DNA from: Cladorhizidae sp. MBARI D1340-BT2
Lineage: Eukaryota > Porifera > Demospongiae > Poecilosclerida > Cladorhizidae
Assembly (NCBI GenBank): GCA_028752905.1
Contig: JAQNBH010000009.1
Coordinates: forward strand, 28,695,976-28,759,975
Direction: 5' to 3'
DNA length: 64,000 bases
Positions 45,550 to 57,714 of the stretch are shown piece after piece. Each line of letters begins with the position of its first letter. Positions within the stretch are counted from its first letter, which is position 1. The position numbers were made by a program, and so were the translations under genes. Under the pieces are notes generated by a model. That model made no database searches and was not told the DNA's origin. It worked only from the letters and a program-made list of their open reading frames with translations.

Positions 45550-46190
45550 CAGTGTCATAAAGTACCGTAATTACATTTCAATATGAACTATGGGTACAAT
45601 AGCTAATGATGGGGAATGGTGTGCAACAGTGATTGGTGGAAAGGAATGGAGGCAATATGTTGCTTTACTGGTTGGGCCAGATGCTGGGCCTCACAGCACC
45701 TCTAACTGTATTAGCACTTTGTTAATGAGGGGTTTGGTTTCTGATCCATCAGCCTGGCAAGTCCTACATGGCCCTGGCAGTTGAGGCACTAGCAAGAGGT
45801 AGGTAGAGTTATAACATCAAGAAAGAACACAAGTATTTACAGATATATTCGGTTGATATGTTCTTTTTACTCATAACTTTCCTAATATTGCCCATTGGCA
45901 TCCTTAATAACTCTTAGAATGCGAAGGGAGTTACCCAGGTAATTTCCCCTGCACGCGGACACTGTTTATTGGAATCACCTGTTTTTTAAAATTACCTGAT
46001 GTTTTTATTATTATTTTTTTTTTTGTCTGTGGCTCGTTGAGGTGAGTGTTCATTGATATTCAGACTATCTCCTAACTTTCTACCTAACACGAGGCTAGAA
46101 GAATCTTTAGAGATGTCAAGACAAGTGAAGCTAGACTCCAAGTAAGATTATTATGTGGATGAGCTAACAACCAGTTTGTTACATAGTGTG
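45550..46190. other. No gene seen
   Basis: Short frames only (for example 45590-45784, plus). A T-rich tract lies at 45990-46030. Confidence 0.4.
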
Positions 46191-46860
46191 CTCGAAGTTA
46201 GTTTTAGCTAGATCATTTTTATAGCTAGCTAGCTAGTTGTATATAGGCTTTTTAGGTAGCGCTCAAGGTAGCTAGCTGTAGGTCATCTTATAGCTAGCGC
46301 TCGAAGTAGACAGTTGTAGATCATATTTATATAGCTTAGCTAATTAGTAAAGTAAATAATTGTAGGTCATCTTTGGATAGCAAAGTTTCTAGCTCTCGAG
46401 GTATAGTAGTTTAGGCCATCTTTATATCTAACTAGCGCTTGAAGTGTATAGGCAGTTTTAGCTGATCTTTATAGCTAGCAAATTAGAAGTTGGCAGTTTT
46501 AGATTATCATTATAGCTAAGCTAGCGCTTTAAGTGTCTAGGCAGTTTTAGCTGATCTTTAAATAGCTAGCAAATTAGCTAGCGCTTGAAGTTGGATTTAG
46601 ATGATCATTATAGCTAGCAAATTAGCTAGCGCTTGAACTGTACAAGCAATTTTAGCTGATCTTTATAGCTAGCAAATGAGCTAGCGCTTGAAGTTGGCAG
46701 TTTTAGATGATCATTATAGCTAGTGATTGAAGTTGGTAGTTTTAGATGATCATTATAGCTAGCAAATTAGCTAGCGCTTGAAGAAGGCATTTGTAGCTGA
46801 TATATATATAGCCAGCAATAGCTAGCGCTGGAGGTAGCTAGTAGACTGCCAAGCAAACCA
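46190..46860. repeat. Imperfect minisatellite, unit about 40-55 bp
   Basis: Units combine 'gctagcaaattagctagcgc', 'ttgaagttggcagttttag' and 'atgatcattata' or 'ctgatctttata'. About a dozen copies, increasingly regular toward 46600-46800. Contains many gctagc palindromes. Confidence 0.85.
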
Positions 46861-47053
46861 TGGTATTCTATAGCCAGTGCTAGTATATATTTCAGCTCAG
46901 CTAGCTTTGGGATGATCTAGCAACAATGAATTTATATTACATCTCCACTATAAATATTATTCATAGTCATAGTTGTTTGCATACATAGGATTGGTAAAAG
47001 TTGTGCTACTGGAAGAAAAAACAATCAAGAAAAAGTGAAGGAAAAAAAGAAAA

Positions 47054-48963
47054 AAAAAGAGTTATGATGTGGATGGTAAGTGACACAGGACTAACTTTTG
47101 TGAGGTATAGTTCAAAGCCAGGTGTAATACATAAAGCTACTTTACAAATCTTACATCTAAATAAAGTTCTGACTTCCTTTTTTGCTGCTGCACAGGTAGC
47201 AAGCACACAGGGACCTTTTGCCATTGCTATTTGGGGGAAGGTAGTGCCTTCCTATAAGTCTGGCTGGTTCAGCCACTGGATGATTGTGAAGGATGGACAC
47301 TTCAAGCTGAGCTTCTGTCAGGCCTGCCTCCAGAAGAAATCCAACAGCAACCTTCACTAAGAAGGACTGGTGTGTTACTCTTCGGCCAGTCGAAGGTGTC
47401 CCTTTATATATCATGTATGCATTTACCAATGCCAGGTTGAGGAGATGAAAAGCTGCCCGTTTCCACCATTTCTGTGTCCTATGTTGGAAGGTATAGTAAC
47501 TCATCAGCTGATTGGATTTGTCAACCCCACCCATGTGACTATTGTACTTGACAATGGCTGTTGGCTTTATGACCTCCTCCATGCCAGTTGCTGACAGCCT
47601 TGTCCTCTTCCTCTTTGCTATAGTGCTATCATCGTGGATAGTACTCAGAATGGTCACAGCTTTCTTGTCCATCCATTTCAAGGCAAGGACACCATTTGTA
47701 CTTATATACTTGATGTCACCCTTTTTCATTTTGTCTTTGGCCTTGATACATGCAGGTCCCCCCCTCCTGTTCACCCGAACTGCACCACATGCACCGAAGC
47801 CACTACTTTTTTAGGGTGAGGAACAAGTCTGGACTTGTGTACAAATGGTGTCCTTTATTCTCCATCCCTTCTACTAGCTTCATCACCATGTCATGTGTTG
47901 TTCTGTAGCGGAGAGGCTCTCATTTCTCTGGGAGACCCCCCAAAAAGAACAAGAACTGAAAAGAAAAAAAGTGGGAAGGAAAAAGGGGATAATGAAGAAG
48001 AGCAGGAAGGAAGTAAAAAAAGAAAGAAAAAAGTGGGGGGGGGGGGGGGGGAAAGACTATGAGTGAATTATATTTATTATATATAATATTATAGTACTTT
48101 TCTACATGGCTATTTTGTGTGTATATATATATACAGTTTCTTCACCAGTATAGAGCTTCCAAATGTACATATATCCACTGGAGCCGTCTGCCAGGACATA
48201 GGCTTTCATGCCCCACTTGATAGCGATAAACCACAGCCGTCCCTTGAAGCCTATCATTGATTCATTGACTGATATTTCTCTCCCCAGCTGGTAAAAGGTT
48301 TTGAATTTATCTAGTAAATGCTCCATAAGTGGCCGTATTTTGAACAGGGCATCATATCCTGGCCGACCCCTAGGTACATCTTCTCTCCATCATTTAGGTG
48401 AAAGAAGCGCGAGACAAAATCGGTCTCCCGCCATGATAGAGGAGAAGCATGACCTGGTGAAGGGCCATTTCTTGCACCAATAGTCCTCAATCCGATGCTT
48501 ATTATCCGTGCTCATGGCAATAAAGGGCAAGAAACTTCACCATTTCACTGACTGAGCACCTTTTCCACTCTCTGACTCTTGATCGAAGAGGTAAGTCTTT
48601 ATTTCCAGCCATGAATTGCTCAGCATACAACATTTTTTCGTTCACAACTCTCCTCAGGATATTGTCGTTCATAAAAAGCTGAGCAAACTCCAAAGGCTCT
48701 TTTCCTTCCATATCAACAGTGCACCCAGATGCCTGGCTAAAGGAGATGGAAGAACTGGAACAAGAAGTACTGGCACCAGAACTGCTACCACTTTAGCTAC
48801 ACACACCACCAACTACGCCATCACTAACACTATCAGCTACCTCACAAACTCCAACATCCTCATCATCCTCACTATAATTTTTCACTATGAAGCCATCAAA
48901 ATCATCATCAATCTCATCATCCAACATACACAGCACTTTATCTGTATCACAATATTTAGCCAT
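47054..48963 (-). pseudogene. PiggyBac transposase pseudogene (element 2)
   Basis: From ATG 48963: acidic MAKYCDTDKVLCMLDDEIDD, then PLEFAQLFMNDNILRRVVNE, AEQFMAG, WKRCSVSEMVKFLAL, a catalytic-core start VNESMIGFKGRLWF, later KKAVTILSTIHDD, YNSHMGGVDKSNQLMSYY, WWKRAAFHLLNLALVNAY and a Cys-rich tail FRCKICKVALC. The order is that of piggyBac transposases. The first catalytic Asp is Asn here (codon 48264-48266), the middle Asp region is lost around a G17 run (48035-48051), and the last (GGVD) is kept. Further breaks: a frame change after VGGVCS near 48795, several stops, and a slip at T6 (47178-47183) before the Cys tail. TTAA-flanked ends were not found. Confidence 0.85.
48035..48051 (+). repeat. 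G17 homopolymer within the piggyBac pseudogene
   Basis: Seventeen G in a purine-rich tract (47940-48051) that replaces part of the transposase core. Confidence 0.9.
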
Positions 48964-49019
48964 AGTTACGCCCCACAATATTTAATTAAACTTGCTATCT
49001 GTTGTAATCTAATATAGCC

Positions 49020-49405
49020 AAACTGTACAAAGCTCTTAACTAAATCAATAGCTCCTCTATCTAAAGAACTTTGAGTACAGCTGTAAAGCAAGCAGCTGCT
49101 CAGTACCCACTTGTAAAGCATTGCATCTTCTGGGGACACTATAGTATCCCAAGTGTGAAATCAGGAGGACAATAATTCCACATGAAACATGCCAGGAAGC
49201 ATCTTGGAATGTGATAGAAGCAACCTAGTAAATCACACAGGAGGCTGTTTACAAGATATATAGCTGATCCATAAATATTTTTTTGGAAAATCATCCAATT
49301 TACTTTCCCTAATTGGTTATCTATCCAAGATCTACAAGTGTGCCAAGTAGAAGAGCCTGAGAAGCTGTCCTAGTAGGAATAAGGCTAGTTTAAGAAGCTT
49401 ATAAG
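49020..49405. other. No gene seen
   Basis: Spacer between the piggyBac pseudogene and the hAT terminus; it may include the 5' end of the piggyBac element. Confidence 0.4.
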
Positions 49406-49569
49406 CAGGGGCGTATGCAGACTTTTGAAAAGGGGGGTTATGTATATATGTCGGATGTGGATCATGTGGCTGAAAGCCATGGTGAGGATATATAGTGCAA
49501 AAGGGAAATATATATGCCCCATCCAGCACAAATCGTGGAAACTCCAAAAATATTTACAGAGATGATTTT

Positions 49570-51800
49570 TATTAAGCAACCTTCAAAAATATACAGACAA
49601 AATTACTGAAATAATAAGCTAACATTGAATTCTGCATGGATATTGTTCTACGTAAAGTTTGCAACAGTATCGATCCATTCCAGTATTAATGCTAAGGCAC
49701 TGAGTCTTTCCTCACTTGTTTAAACATCGAAGTGTGGAAGCAGATCGTCCACAAGTACGGGAACTGAGTGGGAGTGTAGCAAAAAGGTTCAAAAGGGACA
49801 TTTGGAAGGGTTTTGAGGCAGCAGAGTTTAAGCGATTCACTCAGAGTTTGAGGACGCTCATCTGGTTAAATTTGTAGCCACCTTGACTTACAGCGATGAA
49901 ACTCTTCATCAAGTATACTCACATTTGGTAGATATTCAGAATAGAAAGTAACAGCAGGTTCAATATTAACAAAGGATGAAGTAGTGGTATGGATGGGCAA
50001 TAGGTATTGCAATGAAGCTACCTGGTTGGTATGCTTAGTAAATCTTGATGTATAATTTGGTCAAGAAAAGGGATGACTACAGCCCATTTAAAATAATCCT
50101 CAACTGAATTAGTGGATTCAGACAATGCTGCTGTCGCTGAGTTGTGCGTGGCATCGAAATAGTTATATTGGACTGAACTGCCCATCTAGAACAATGCCGA
50201 AAGATACGCTGTGAAAAATTATCAACATCTGCTCTCTCTCTTTTAAATTCATTGCAACAGTCTTGTACTTATTGTCACTCCAGAGGTAAGGTCTTGGCAC
50301 TTTCCTTGTAATTTAACAACAGCTTCTTTAATAGACCTAAAGAGAGTGACTAGGGAATACAAAAATGCAAAGGACTCCAACGTTTTCATGTATGCAAGAG
50401 CATTTTTCTTATCATCAGTAGTCCAACCATCTTTAAAGTTCAGAAATTCACTATTTCCATAGAGTACTATCTCACACATTTCAATTAGAAAAGGATGATA
50501 TAGACAGAAACGCTCCCAGCCATTGATGTTCTCTACCCATCGAGTAATGCAAACGTTGATTATTGAAAACTGCTTTGTGCCAATCTGAGACCTCTTCTGA
50601 ATGATTGCTTTAAGGAGGCCCTCTCTTTTAGCTGAATCCTTAATCCATAATGTGAAACCTTTTATCTGATCTACACAGTTCCTTATAGGTGGAACAGAAC
50701 AGGAACTTATGATAGCCAGATTATGGAATGACTTGCACAATGGGTGTAGAATGCCTTGGGATGCTTCTCTCGAAGTAATGCCTGCACACCAGCTATCTCC
50801 CCACTCATCATTGAGGCCCCATCATACCCTTTCCCTCGCAAATCATTCAGTGATAAGCCAAGCCCCTCCAAGGTCTGTATAATGGTATTTGGTACACATC
50901 AGCTGCTCGGACTCTCTCAAGTTTTACAAATGAAACAAACTCTTAACTCTTCTCGAATGTCACCATGGCCATCAACAAAGTGAAGGAATATGTGCAGATG
51001 CTCTACATTGTGACATGAAACCTCATCAGCTAGAACGAAAAAATATTTTGCTTCTTTTATCTCAGATATTGTTTTGGCAAGAATCATATCATAGCCTATA
51101 ATATTAATAATTACATTTTGAGTCCTTGGTGATAAGTGTGTTGCATTCTTTGCCTTGGTACAATAAAGATGCTCATATAAAATACTGTCTGTCCCCGCAA
51201 AAGATTTTAGCATTGCTAAAAAGTTTCCAGGATTCTTTGACGATGCAACTTCCTCTAACTTTCCACGAAATGCAATACCCTGTTTGCCTAAAAAAATATT
51301 GCTCAAACAATTTGCCTCAGTATTGCCTTTTTTCACTAATTTCCTTTTGAACAGCAGTGCTTGTCATTACATCTACTCGTGATACTGGATTTTCAATTGT
51401 GCATCTGCTTGCTGCAAACAATCACGATGGTATTGAAGCTTTGCATGATTACCCAAATTGCAACTCATCTTGATCCAGTTAGAAAAAGGCTTAATTACCA
51501 GGTAACCTTTATCTTTACGTTGGTTAGATGGAAGAAACATAGCACAAGGCTGACAAAATACACCATCTACCTTAGAACTGTAGACTAGCCAAGGATATTT
51601 ACTGAGACACAATATGTTAAACTTTTGGTGATAGCTATGTAATAAGGTGCCAGTAAGGACACTAAGCAATTGTACATCGTGGTGACATAAGAAAGAGTAT
51701 CTAGCACCACTAGAAAGCTCATGTATTAAACAATCAGCATCATCAATAGAAGATAATAAACATACGATTCTGGTCCTTCGGCACTTCCACTTGAGCATTC
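49570..51800 (-). pseudogene. hAT transposase (TTF zinc finger, DUF4371, ZMYM1-like)
   Basis: From about 51798: KYPWLVYSSKVDGVFCQPC ... HRDCLQQA (TTF-type zinc finger), KQGIAFRGKLEEVASSKNPG, LSPRTQNVIINIIGYDMI, YFFVLADEVSCHNVEHL (first catalytic Asp), GKGYDGASMMSGE (second Asp), PLCKSFHNLAI (the C..H region), CITRWVENINGWERF. The C-terminal Glu/dimerisation part (49600-50200) is too eroded to name. Breaks include a stop near 51360, a frame change near 50930 and stops near 50855, with many stops below 50250. Related to the DUF4371 proteins common in invertebrates and fish. Confidence 0.85.
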
Positions 51801-52094
51801 ATTAACTATAGGAACTTCATCTTCATGTCAGCTTTCCAGAGTGGTACTGATTTCAGAATGATCCAGATCAGACTGAGGTTCACTAGAATCTGAATAAATG
51901 TGATTGGTTTATCAAGTGTACAGGCTTCAAGCTAAATAGCTAGCAATAATTTCTCTTATCTTCATCCTCAATGGCTGTTATTTTGAAAAATGACCTGGTG
52001 TCCATATTTTGTCGTTGGCTCTTGATGGCAGAGTTGTAGCTCATTAGTTCCACAACTACTATTAATGCTCACTACATGTGCAATGATTAGCTCA

Positions 52095-52250
52095 TTAACC
52101 AGTCGAAGGACAAAGTCCAACCAACCAGACAGCCCCTCGGTGGGACCAGAGCACCCTGAGCAGATTGGTCTTATTTGCATGGGGGATTTGTGGGCTTTCT
52201 TTAGAAAGTACATTCGTTGGGTTCTCATTTTCCCCTCCACCATGGTCAAG
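52095..52250 (-). pseudogene. Reverse transcriptase fragment, Penelope-like
   Basis: Minus strand reads RMYFLKKAHKSPMQIRPICS and SGPTEGLSGWLDFVLRLVN. It corresponds to the 'LPK.HKP...RPI.S...SPT..L...L' block of Penelope-like RTs. Only this block is left. It lies inside the hAT ends, so it was captured by, or inserted into, that element. Confidence 0.65.
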
Positions 52251-52479
52251 GGCTAGGGCTAGGGCTAGGCCTAGCCCTAAGTTATTGTAATATTGTTTCC
52301 ACATTATTTAACACTATCAATGTACCTATGTTAATTAAAATTATATTAATGAAGTGTGCCATTGCCTGAAATGAAATCTGAGAGGGCAAAACACACACAA
52401 ACACATTCCAATGAATATCATTAAAATGAAAGGGGGGTTCTGCAGACCCCCCCTGCGTACGCCCATGATAAGGGCTAGG

Positions 52480-53160
52480 TACCACATCCAAAGCTTTAGT
52501 GGATAAATTATCTAAGCCTGTCATTATCTAGTAGACTATAATAGTAAAAGAACAGCAAGATCCACACCCTTAAGAGTTCCCATTAAATATATCTAGCTTC
52601 ACTGCTGGATGCTGCCTGTACTAGAGCAAGAACAAACTAAACATATAACGCAGCAGAAATTAGGTTCGCTGTTGCTACCTCCCAGTATAGAGCTCATTCA
52701 ACATAGAGCTCAAGTTCCATGCAAAGACAGCTGTTGTTGGTCTAGTTTTAACTTACAGAGGAAAATGTACCCATAGCATCTAGTTTTGTGTGTAGCATCC
52801 TGAGCGCATTACGACACCATGTTAAGAGAGTTGAGATATAGACAGTTGTGGGTATTATTACCACCAACAATAAGTAGTTGTATTATGCACATTGCAAGAT
52901 GTTGGGGATGATTATTGTAGATTCAAATACTCACCAAATGTGAGGAGAGTCCGAACATCAAGAGGAGGGAGATGAATATCAGGTTACATACAAGAAGGTA
53001 AAACATGTAACATTACATCATATTATGCATAATACTAGTACACTTCTAAATTTATTCAAACTTGTTCGATTACTCTCAGCTGAACAAAAAAGCTGATTTA
53101 AATAAAGTTCTAGTATATTATTATAATGAGATTTTGAACTGCACAGAACTAATTACTCAC
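52480..53160. other. No gene seen
   Basis: AT-rich spacer with a short repeat of 'gtatagagctcattcaacatagagctca' type near 52685-52715. Confidence 0.4.
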
Positions 53161-53164
53161 ACAG

Positions 53165-53365
53165 GATCCTCAAAAACCAGAATGCCTGATTTTGGTGCGT
53201 AAATGTCTCCAGATTGCCAAGTGCTAGAGAGTTGAAATTAGTACCAGTGGCTACAGGAAGCCCTACTCTATACAATGACATTTTTGATTAGGCGCTAAAA
53301 TGTAAGTACGTAGTCAAGCGTGCAGGTGGAAAATGAATGAAATTCATAAGACTCCCAAGCCATAT
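53165..53365. repeat. Half of a foldback element
   Basis: Matches the left arm of the foldback at 55660-55850 ('gcctgattttg', 'tctccagattgccaagtgct', 'aaaatgtaagta', 'ggtggaaaatgaat'). The other arm is missing. Confidence 0.75.
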
Positions 53366-53384
53366 TAAATTAAGTACCGTGGCT

Positions 53385-54330
53385 CCTGAGATGATGTAAT
53401 GACCTATAGATGGTCTATCCTGCATTCTTTGCAATTCGTTTTATTCAGCAAAGTATATTCAACTATAAAACCATTTGAAGATCAGTTATCATGAAATATG
53501 CAATTCTTGTGACAGGCTCAATGTTGATATCCTTTACGATCCAGTTATACCATCATTGGGACATTGGAAAATGTTTTTGGCAATTTAGAGGACGTGCAGG
53601 AGGAGCTGCCTGTGCCACTAGATCACTTGGGAAAGGTTGCAAATGTCATGATGGAGCAGCAAGATACTCGTTAGGAAACTGTAGACAGTTACAGAGAGTT
53701 GCAGCTATAAATAGGCCTGGTTATGCTATTACAATTCTTGCCTCAATGTTCTGGGAAATATGTTACACTAATCATGAAGCTTGTTCACATGTTCATAATT
53801 GGTGCATGTTTCAAGGACTTTGAGAACAGTGCTTCGTAGCAAGATACCATAATTTAACTTAAGAACATTAGGTAACTAAACATGAGAGGCTTAACAACCA
53901 CAGTTTAGGAAACTAAAATATTTTTATAGACAAAAGTGGTACAAGTTAGGCCCCCTAAATGCTACTTAATAGATCGTTCAGCATTTGACAGTCAAGTACA
54001 TGCACGTGTGTGGGAGGTGTCTCTTCAATGGGATTGTTATTTCAAGCTCTAGTATGGTGGCGGCTTTGTACCAGCAGCATTAGAACAACATTAGTTATCC
54101 CTGCAGCATTAGGGGATGGATTATGTACAGGTGCCTCTTAATACTCTAGCAACTTACAAGAACTGATCTAAAATGGTCTTAAAGTTTTTTAAATCATAAC
54201 TTAATCAGTTTTGCAGCAAGTATAAAGGATGTGCAATCGCTGATCGCAACCACTGTCCTCGAAGTAATCTTTATGGGAATTCTGCTGTTTTAGCAAGCTG
54301 TTTTTCCTACACTAGGCTACTTGTGCCTAC
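53385..54330. repeat. Diverged repeat, right copy (pairs with 10.0-11.3 kb)
   Basis: Collinear with 10040-11270. Contains a plus-strand frame 53491-53823 (110 codons, Cys-rich: GGAACATRS, GKGCKCHDGAARYSLGNCRQ, NHEACSHVHNWC). The aligned part of the other copy reads similarly in places (GAAKYSLGNCEQ), so the frame may be a real but unrecognised coding segment. Confidence 0.55.
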
Positions 54331-54529
54331 CAGTAAACTCTCTCAATAGTTTAGACTTTGAGAAATGAGTTAGTGTCCTTTGATACATTGTTTACAGTCT
54401 TCTGCTGATTTGGGCCAGGATAGAGCAAGATCTTTGCAGTGGCATCTGGGATGTAAAACTTGTGAAGGTTTTAACACCAGAAAGGATAGCATTAACTTTC
54501 ATTAGTTCATCCTGGATCCCGTCCCACGG

Positions 54530-56570
54530 ACAATGATGGATGTCGCAGGGAGGGTGCATTTGAGCTTGATGGCAGCTAAGTGAGCATTCTGATCTCTGTG
54601 GTTAATATGATTTAATCAATTTCTGGCTTACATAAGTATGTTGATAAGGGATCACTAGTTACGGAGAAGAAAATGCTGACTTGCTTCCATTGAGATTAGT
54701 ATGCTACACTTGTTAGTTGACATTTTTGTCCTTGGATGGGATCCTGTAAACTCTAGTAAAGGTAATGCTACCCTTACTGCTGTCAGAACAGCTAGCCACT
54801 ACTAATGCCCAACTTTTCCAGGAGAAACTTGTAGAGGGTAAACTCTTTTCCTCGTGATATTTTGTAGCACCTTCAATGCATAACCATCCTAGATGCTGAT
54901 ACAGAAATCCAACCAGGAGTGCATTTTCTTCTAAAGAGAGTAGATATTCTGAGGGATTTCAGGCTAGCATAGGTGAATATACAGCTTTCATTGGCTTGCA
55001 GAGACAGCAGCAAAGGTAAGGAAGGGACAGTTTATGACTTTTTTGCTTGTCAATCAGTTTTATTCATTTCTATATTTTTATCGCTTCCTCCACCCACTCC
55101 CACAAACTAGAACATGAAATAAACTTTAATGTAATAATGTTGTAACCTTCTGCACATGTCCAGGTAAAAATCTGGTTTTTAGCACGTTTTATGATGAATG
55201 TCCCAATTTGAAGATATCGGCTTAAAAAGGTGAATCAGTTAATGAAATATGGTATTACATTAAAAAATGAGAGCTTCTTTCTCCATCATAACACATCACA
55301 GACGGTGTTACACGACACATAGACAGGGTTACATGTACATCCTTACAAAATATTACCCAATGATTTGACTGTGTTTCACAACACTTAACCTGTGATAGAA
55401 TCATTCTTACAAAATATAAACATCATTGATCAGTTAGCAAGTAGTCAACTGTGAGTTTGTTAGGGGTGATAGGTGCATTTTTAAATTATAAAAACAAACT
55501 TGTGGTTACCACTTTATAGCGCCATAGATTCTGTAAACTTCATGGTATGGACTTGATATAATTATAGCTCAAAAGATTGGTCTCTCCTCGCTTTGATACT
55601 AAAATATTTTTCATATGATAACTATAGGCAAGTTACTGGAAATAAAGTGGAGGGAGCCTCAAAACCTCTATGCCTGATTTTGCCACATAAATATCTTCAG
55701 ATTGCCAAGTGATGGAGAGTTGAAATTAGCAACACTGGTTAGAGAAAGCCCTACTCTATTTTTGATAAGGCACTAAAATGTAAGTACTGGTCAAGCAAGC
55801 GCACAGGTGGAAAATGAATTTTATGGAATTTTAACAAAATTCATTTTACAACCGAGCATTTGACCACGTACTTACGTTTTAGCGCCTCATCAAATTGCTT
55901 ATTGCATAGAGTAGGGCTTCTTCTAGTCACTGGTATTAATTTCAACTCTCTAGCACTTGGCAATCTGGAGATATTTATGCGGCAAAATCAGGCATTAAGG
56001 TTTTGAGGATCCCTCCACTTTAGTTCCAGTAACTTGGCTATAGTTATAAGCATGAAAAATATTTTAGTATCGAAATAAAGCACACAGAGAGCGCTATCTT
56101 TTGAGCTATATATCAAGTACATACCATAAAGTTTACAGAATCTATGGAGCTATAAAGTGGTACCCCACTTGTTTGGTTTTTTTATTAAAAAATTACCTAT
56201 CTCCCCCAAAATTAGTCATTTACTATACTAGCAAGACCTCCACTCAGAACCAGTTGGCAAGGGGGTTGCTCTGAAATGAAGTTAGTAGAAGCCTTCAACA
56301 GTGAGATGCAGTAGACAACTAGCTCCACAGATGTGGCATGAGAAACAGGGATGCTATATGAGGTTGGGTAGAATCAATCATGGAGAGGAGAGCAAACAGT
56401 AAACTACTCACAATCACTAGCATTGTGTACATATGCACAATCATGCACTTTGCTACAGATCACCAGTTACATCACCTCCCTAACCACAGGCAGCTGCAAC
56501 TAGCATCCAGGCGTAAAGGTCAGCCAACTGGTATAAGTAAGCAGTGTATGGACCTACTATGCTTGTTAGT
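54530..56570. repeat. Dispersed repeat family, copy with foldback insertion
   Basis: Collinear with 1910-3160 but longer because a foldback element occupies 55465-56205. Flanking phrases 'gtcaactgt.agttt' and 'catttact.ta...agcaaga' are adjacent in the other copy at about 2787-2830. Confidence 0.8.
55465..56205. mobile_element. Foldback element 2
   Basis: Two arms of about 350 bp in inverted orientation: 'gtggttaccactttatagcg' at 55504 against the mirror near 56145-56165; 'gattgccaagtg' against 'cacttggcaatc'; and a short palindromic loop 'aattttatggaattttaac..' near 55820-55850. Terminal repeats begin GGGGTGATAGGTGCATTTTT (left) and GGGGGAGATAGGTAATTTTT (right, reversed). Same family as 22961-23631. 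No ORF. Confidence 0.85.
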
Positions 56571-56599
56571 AACTGTCCATCACTGGGGTCTACTTTAAG

Positions 56600-57600
56600 T
56601 ACTATTCAGGGCTGCATTTATGATTGAGTTGAGTGGGGAGGGAGGGGGCACATATTTAACAAGTACAATAGGCCTGAGATCTCTGTCAAACTTCTCCTTG
56701 AAGTATGAGTAGGGACACAACAAGCTTTGGCGTAAGCTATCAGTTGGCACTCACGTGTAGAATTTCCCTCTGACAGATGCTTAGAGACTGCAGCCACATT
56801 TGGATAGTATTGTGACGAGACATGAGAATACAGAAGACTTAATGTAACTAACACTAATGAGTATGTTGCCTTGACCAACGGTTCCATTGCATCTACTGTT
56901 ATAGCGAGCTCCATTTTCAGTTTCCTACATGCTGCTTGATCGTCAATGATTTCCAGTCGTTTTCCAGTTGTATATGGAGGTAAATCACTGCCATGCAGCA
57001 CATCTCCAAACATGTCATATAATTTGTGGACAACTTCAGACTTACTCCACCATATGGTTGCTGAATAGGTTGGAGTGGTCAATCCAGGCTGTGTCTTCCA
57101 TGCAAGCCTTGACTTCGGACTGTGAGCGAACAAGCTTATCCAAGCCTTTATGAACACATCTAAGATAGGTGTTTTCATTCTTTCTCCAACATGATCCAGA
57201 GTGTGCGAAAAACAGGCGATAACCATTATCTTATTATAGATCACAGATGTGGTCCTCATTGCCACATCATTCACTGATGCATGGTCCCTCTTTGCTGCTA
57301 TAATCAAATTAGAAGCAATTGACAGCTCAGTTGACAAAGCAGTTATTAGTTGCCTAGCACATTCTTCTCCAGTGATGGATTTAGCTAAAAGCATCAGCCG
57401 ACAAACACGCTGCTTGATAGCTCACTCTTTATCTATGTAACGTAGAACAATCACAAAGGCCTCACATACATGGGTCGTTCCATCAAAAATGATAGCTACA
57501 TGTCTCCCGCAAATATCTTGTTTCAGTTTACTGATTTCATCATGCAAGATGAATGGTATCAGACGACGAAGGTGTGAAGAATCAGATAGGGTGAATCCAT
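56600..57600 (-). pseudogene. hAT-like transposase pseudogene (second family)
   Basis: Minus strand: FTLSDSSHLRRLIPFI, VAIIFDGTTHVCEAFVIVLR (first Asp), a TGA at about 57422, then RVCRLMLLAKSITGEECARQ, IAAKRDHASVNDVAMRT (second Asp), IACFSHTLDHVGERM (the C..H box), WWSKSEVVHKLYDMFGDV, LKMELAITVDAMEPLVKATY and VSSQYYPNVAAVSKHL. The pattern D ... D ... C..H ... W matches hAT transposases. A frame change near 56700 breaks the C-terminus. The 5' end stops at 57600, where a lone satellite unit begins, so the start and any N-terminal zinc finger are missing. Confidence 0.75.
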
Positions 57601-57714
57601 TTTATTCAAGTAAAATGGGTACATTAGCTTCCTTTTCAACATTATGGAACTGTTTATACCCTTTAAATGGCTTTAGATGAGAAATCACCCCCTTTTTAAC
57701 TCTATTTTGCTCTC
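57600..57714. repeat. Single dispersed unit of the 175-bp satellite
   Basis: Same phrases as the array at 11278-12235: 'ttagcttccttttcaacattatgg', 'gagaaatc', 'ctctattttgctc'. Sits between the hAT fragment and the tetranucleotide array. Confidence 0.85.

Larger units (their letters stand above)
49406..52467 (-). mobile_element. hAT DNA transposon with terminal inverted repeats
   Basis: Left end CAGGGGCGTATGCAG (49406-49420) and right end, read inward, CATGGGCGTACGCAG (52467 back to 52453), 13 of 15 identical, each followed within 30 bp by a G6 or C7 tract. ATAAG lies directly outside both ends (49401-49405 and 52468-52472), a candidate 5-bp target duplication. Length 3062 bp. It encloses a transposase pseudogene read from right to left, and a reverse transcriptase fragment near its right end. 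Confidence 0.8.

Noticed and set aside
48835..49017. Plus-strand ORF rich in Thr, Ile and Asn
   Set aside because: Shadow of the acidic N-terminus of the piggyBac gene on the other strand.
52250..52280. GGGCTA run as a telomere seed
   Set aside because: Only four units, inside a hAT element; mentioned only in connection with the 22.3-kb tract.
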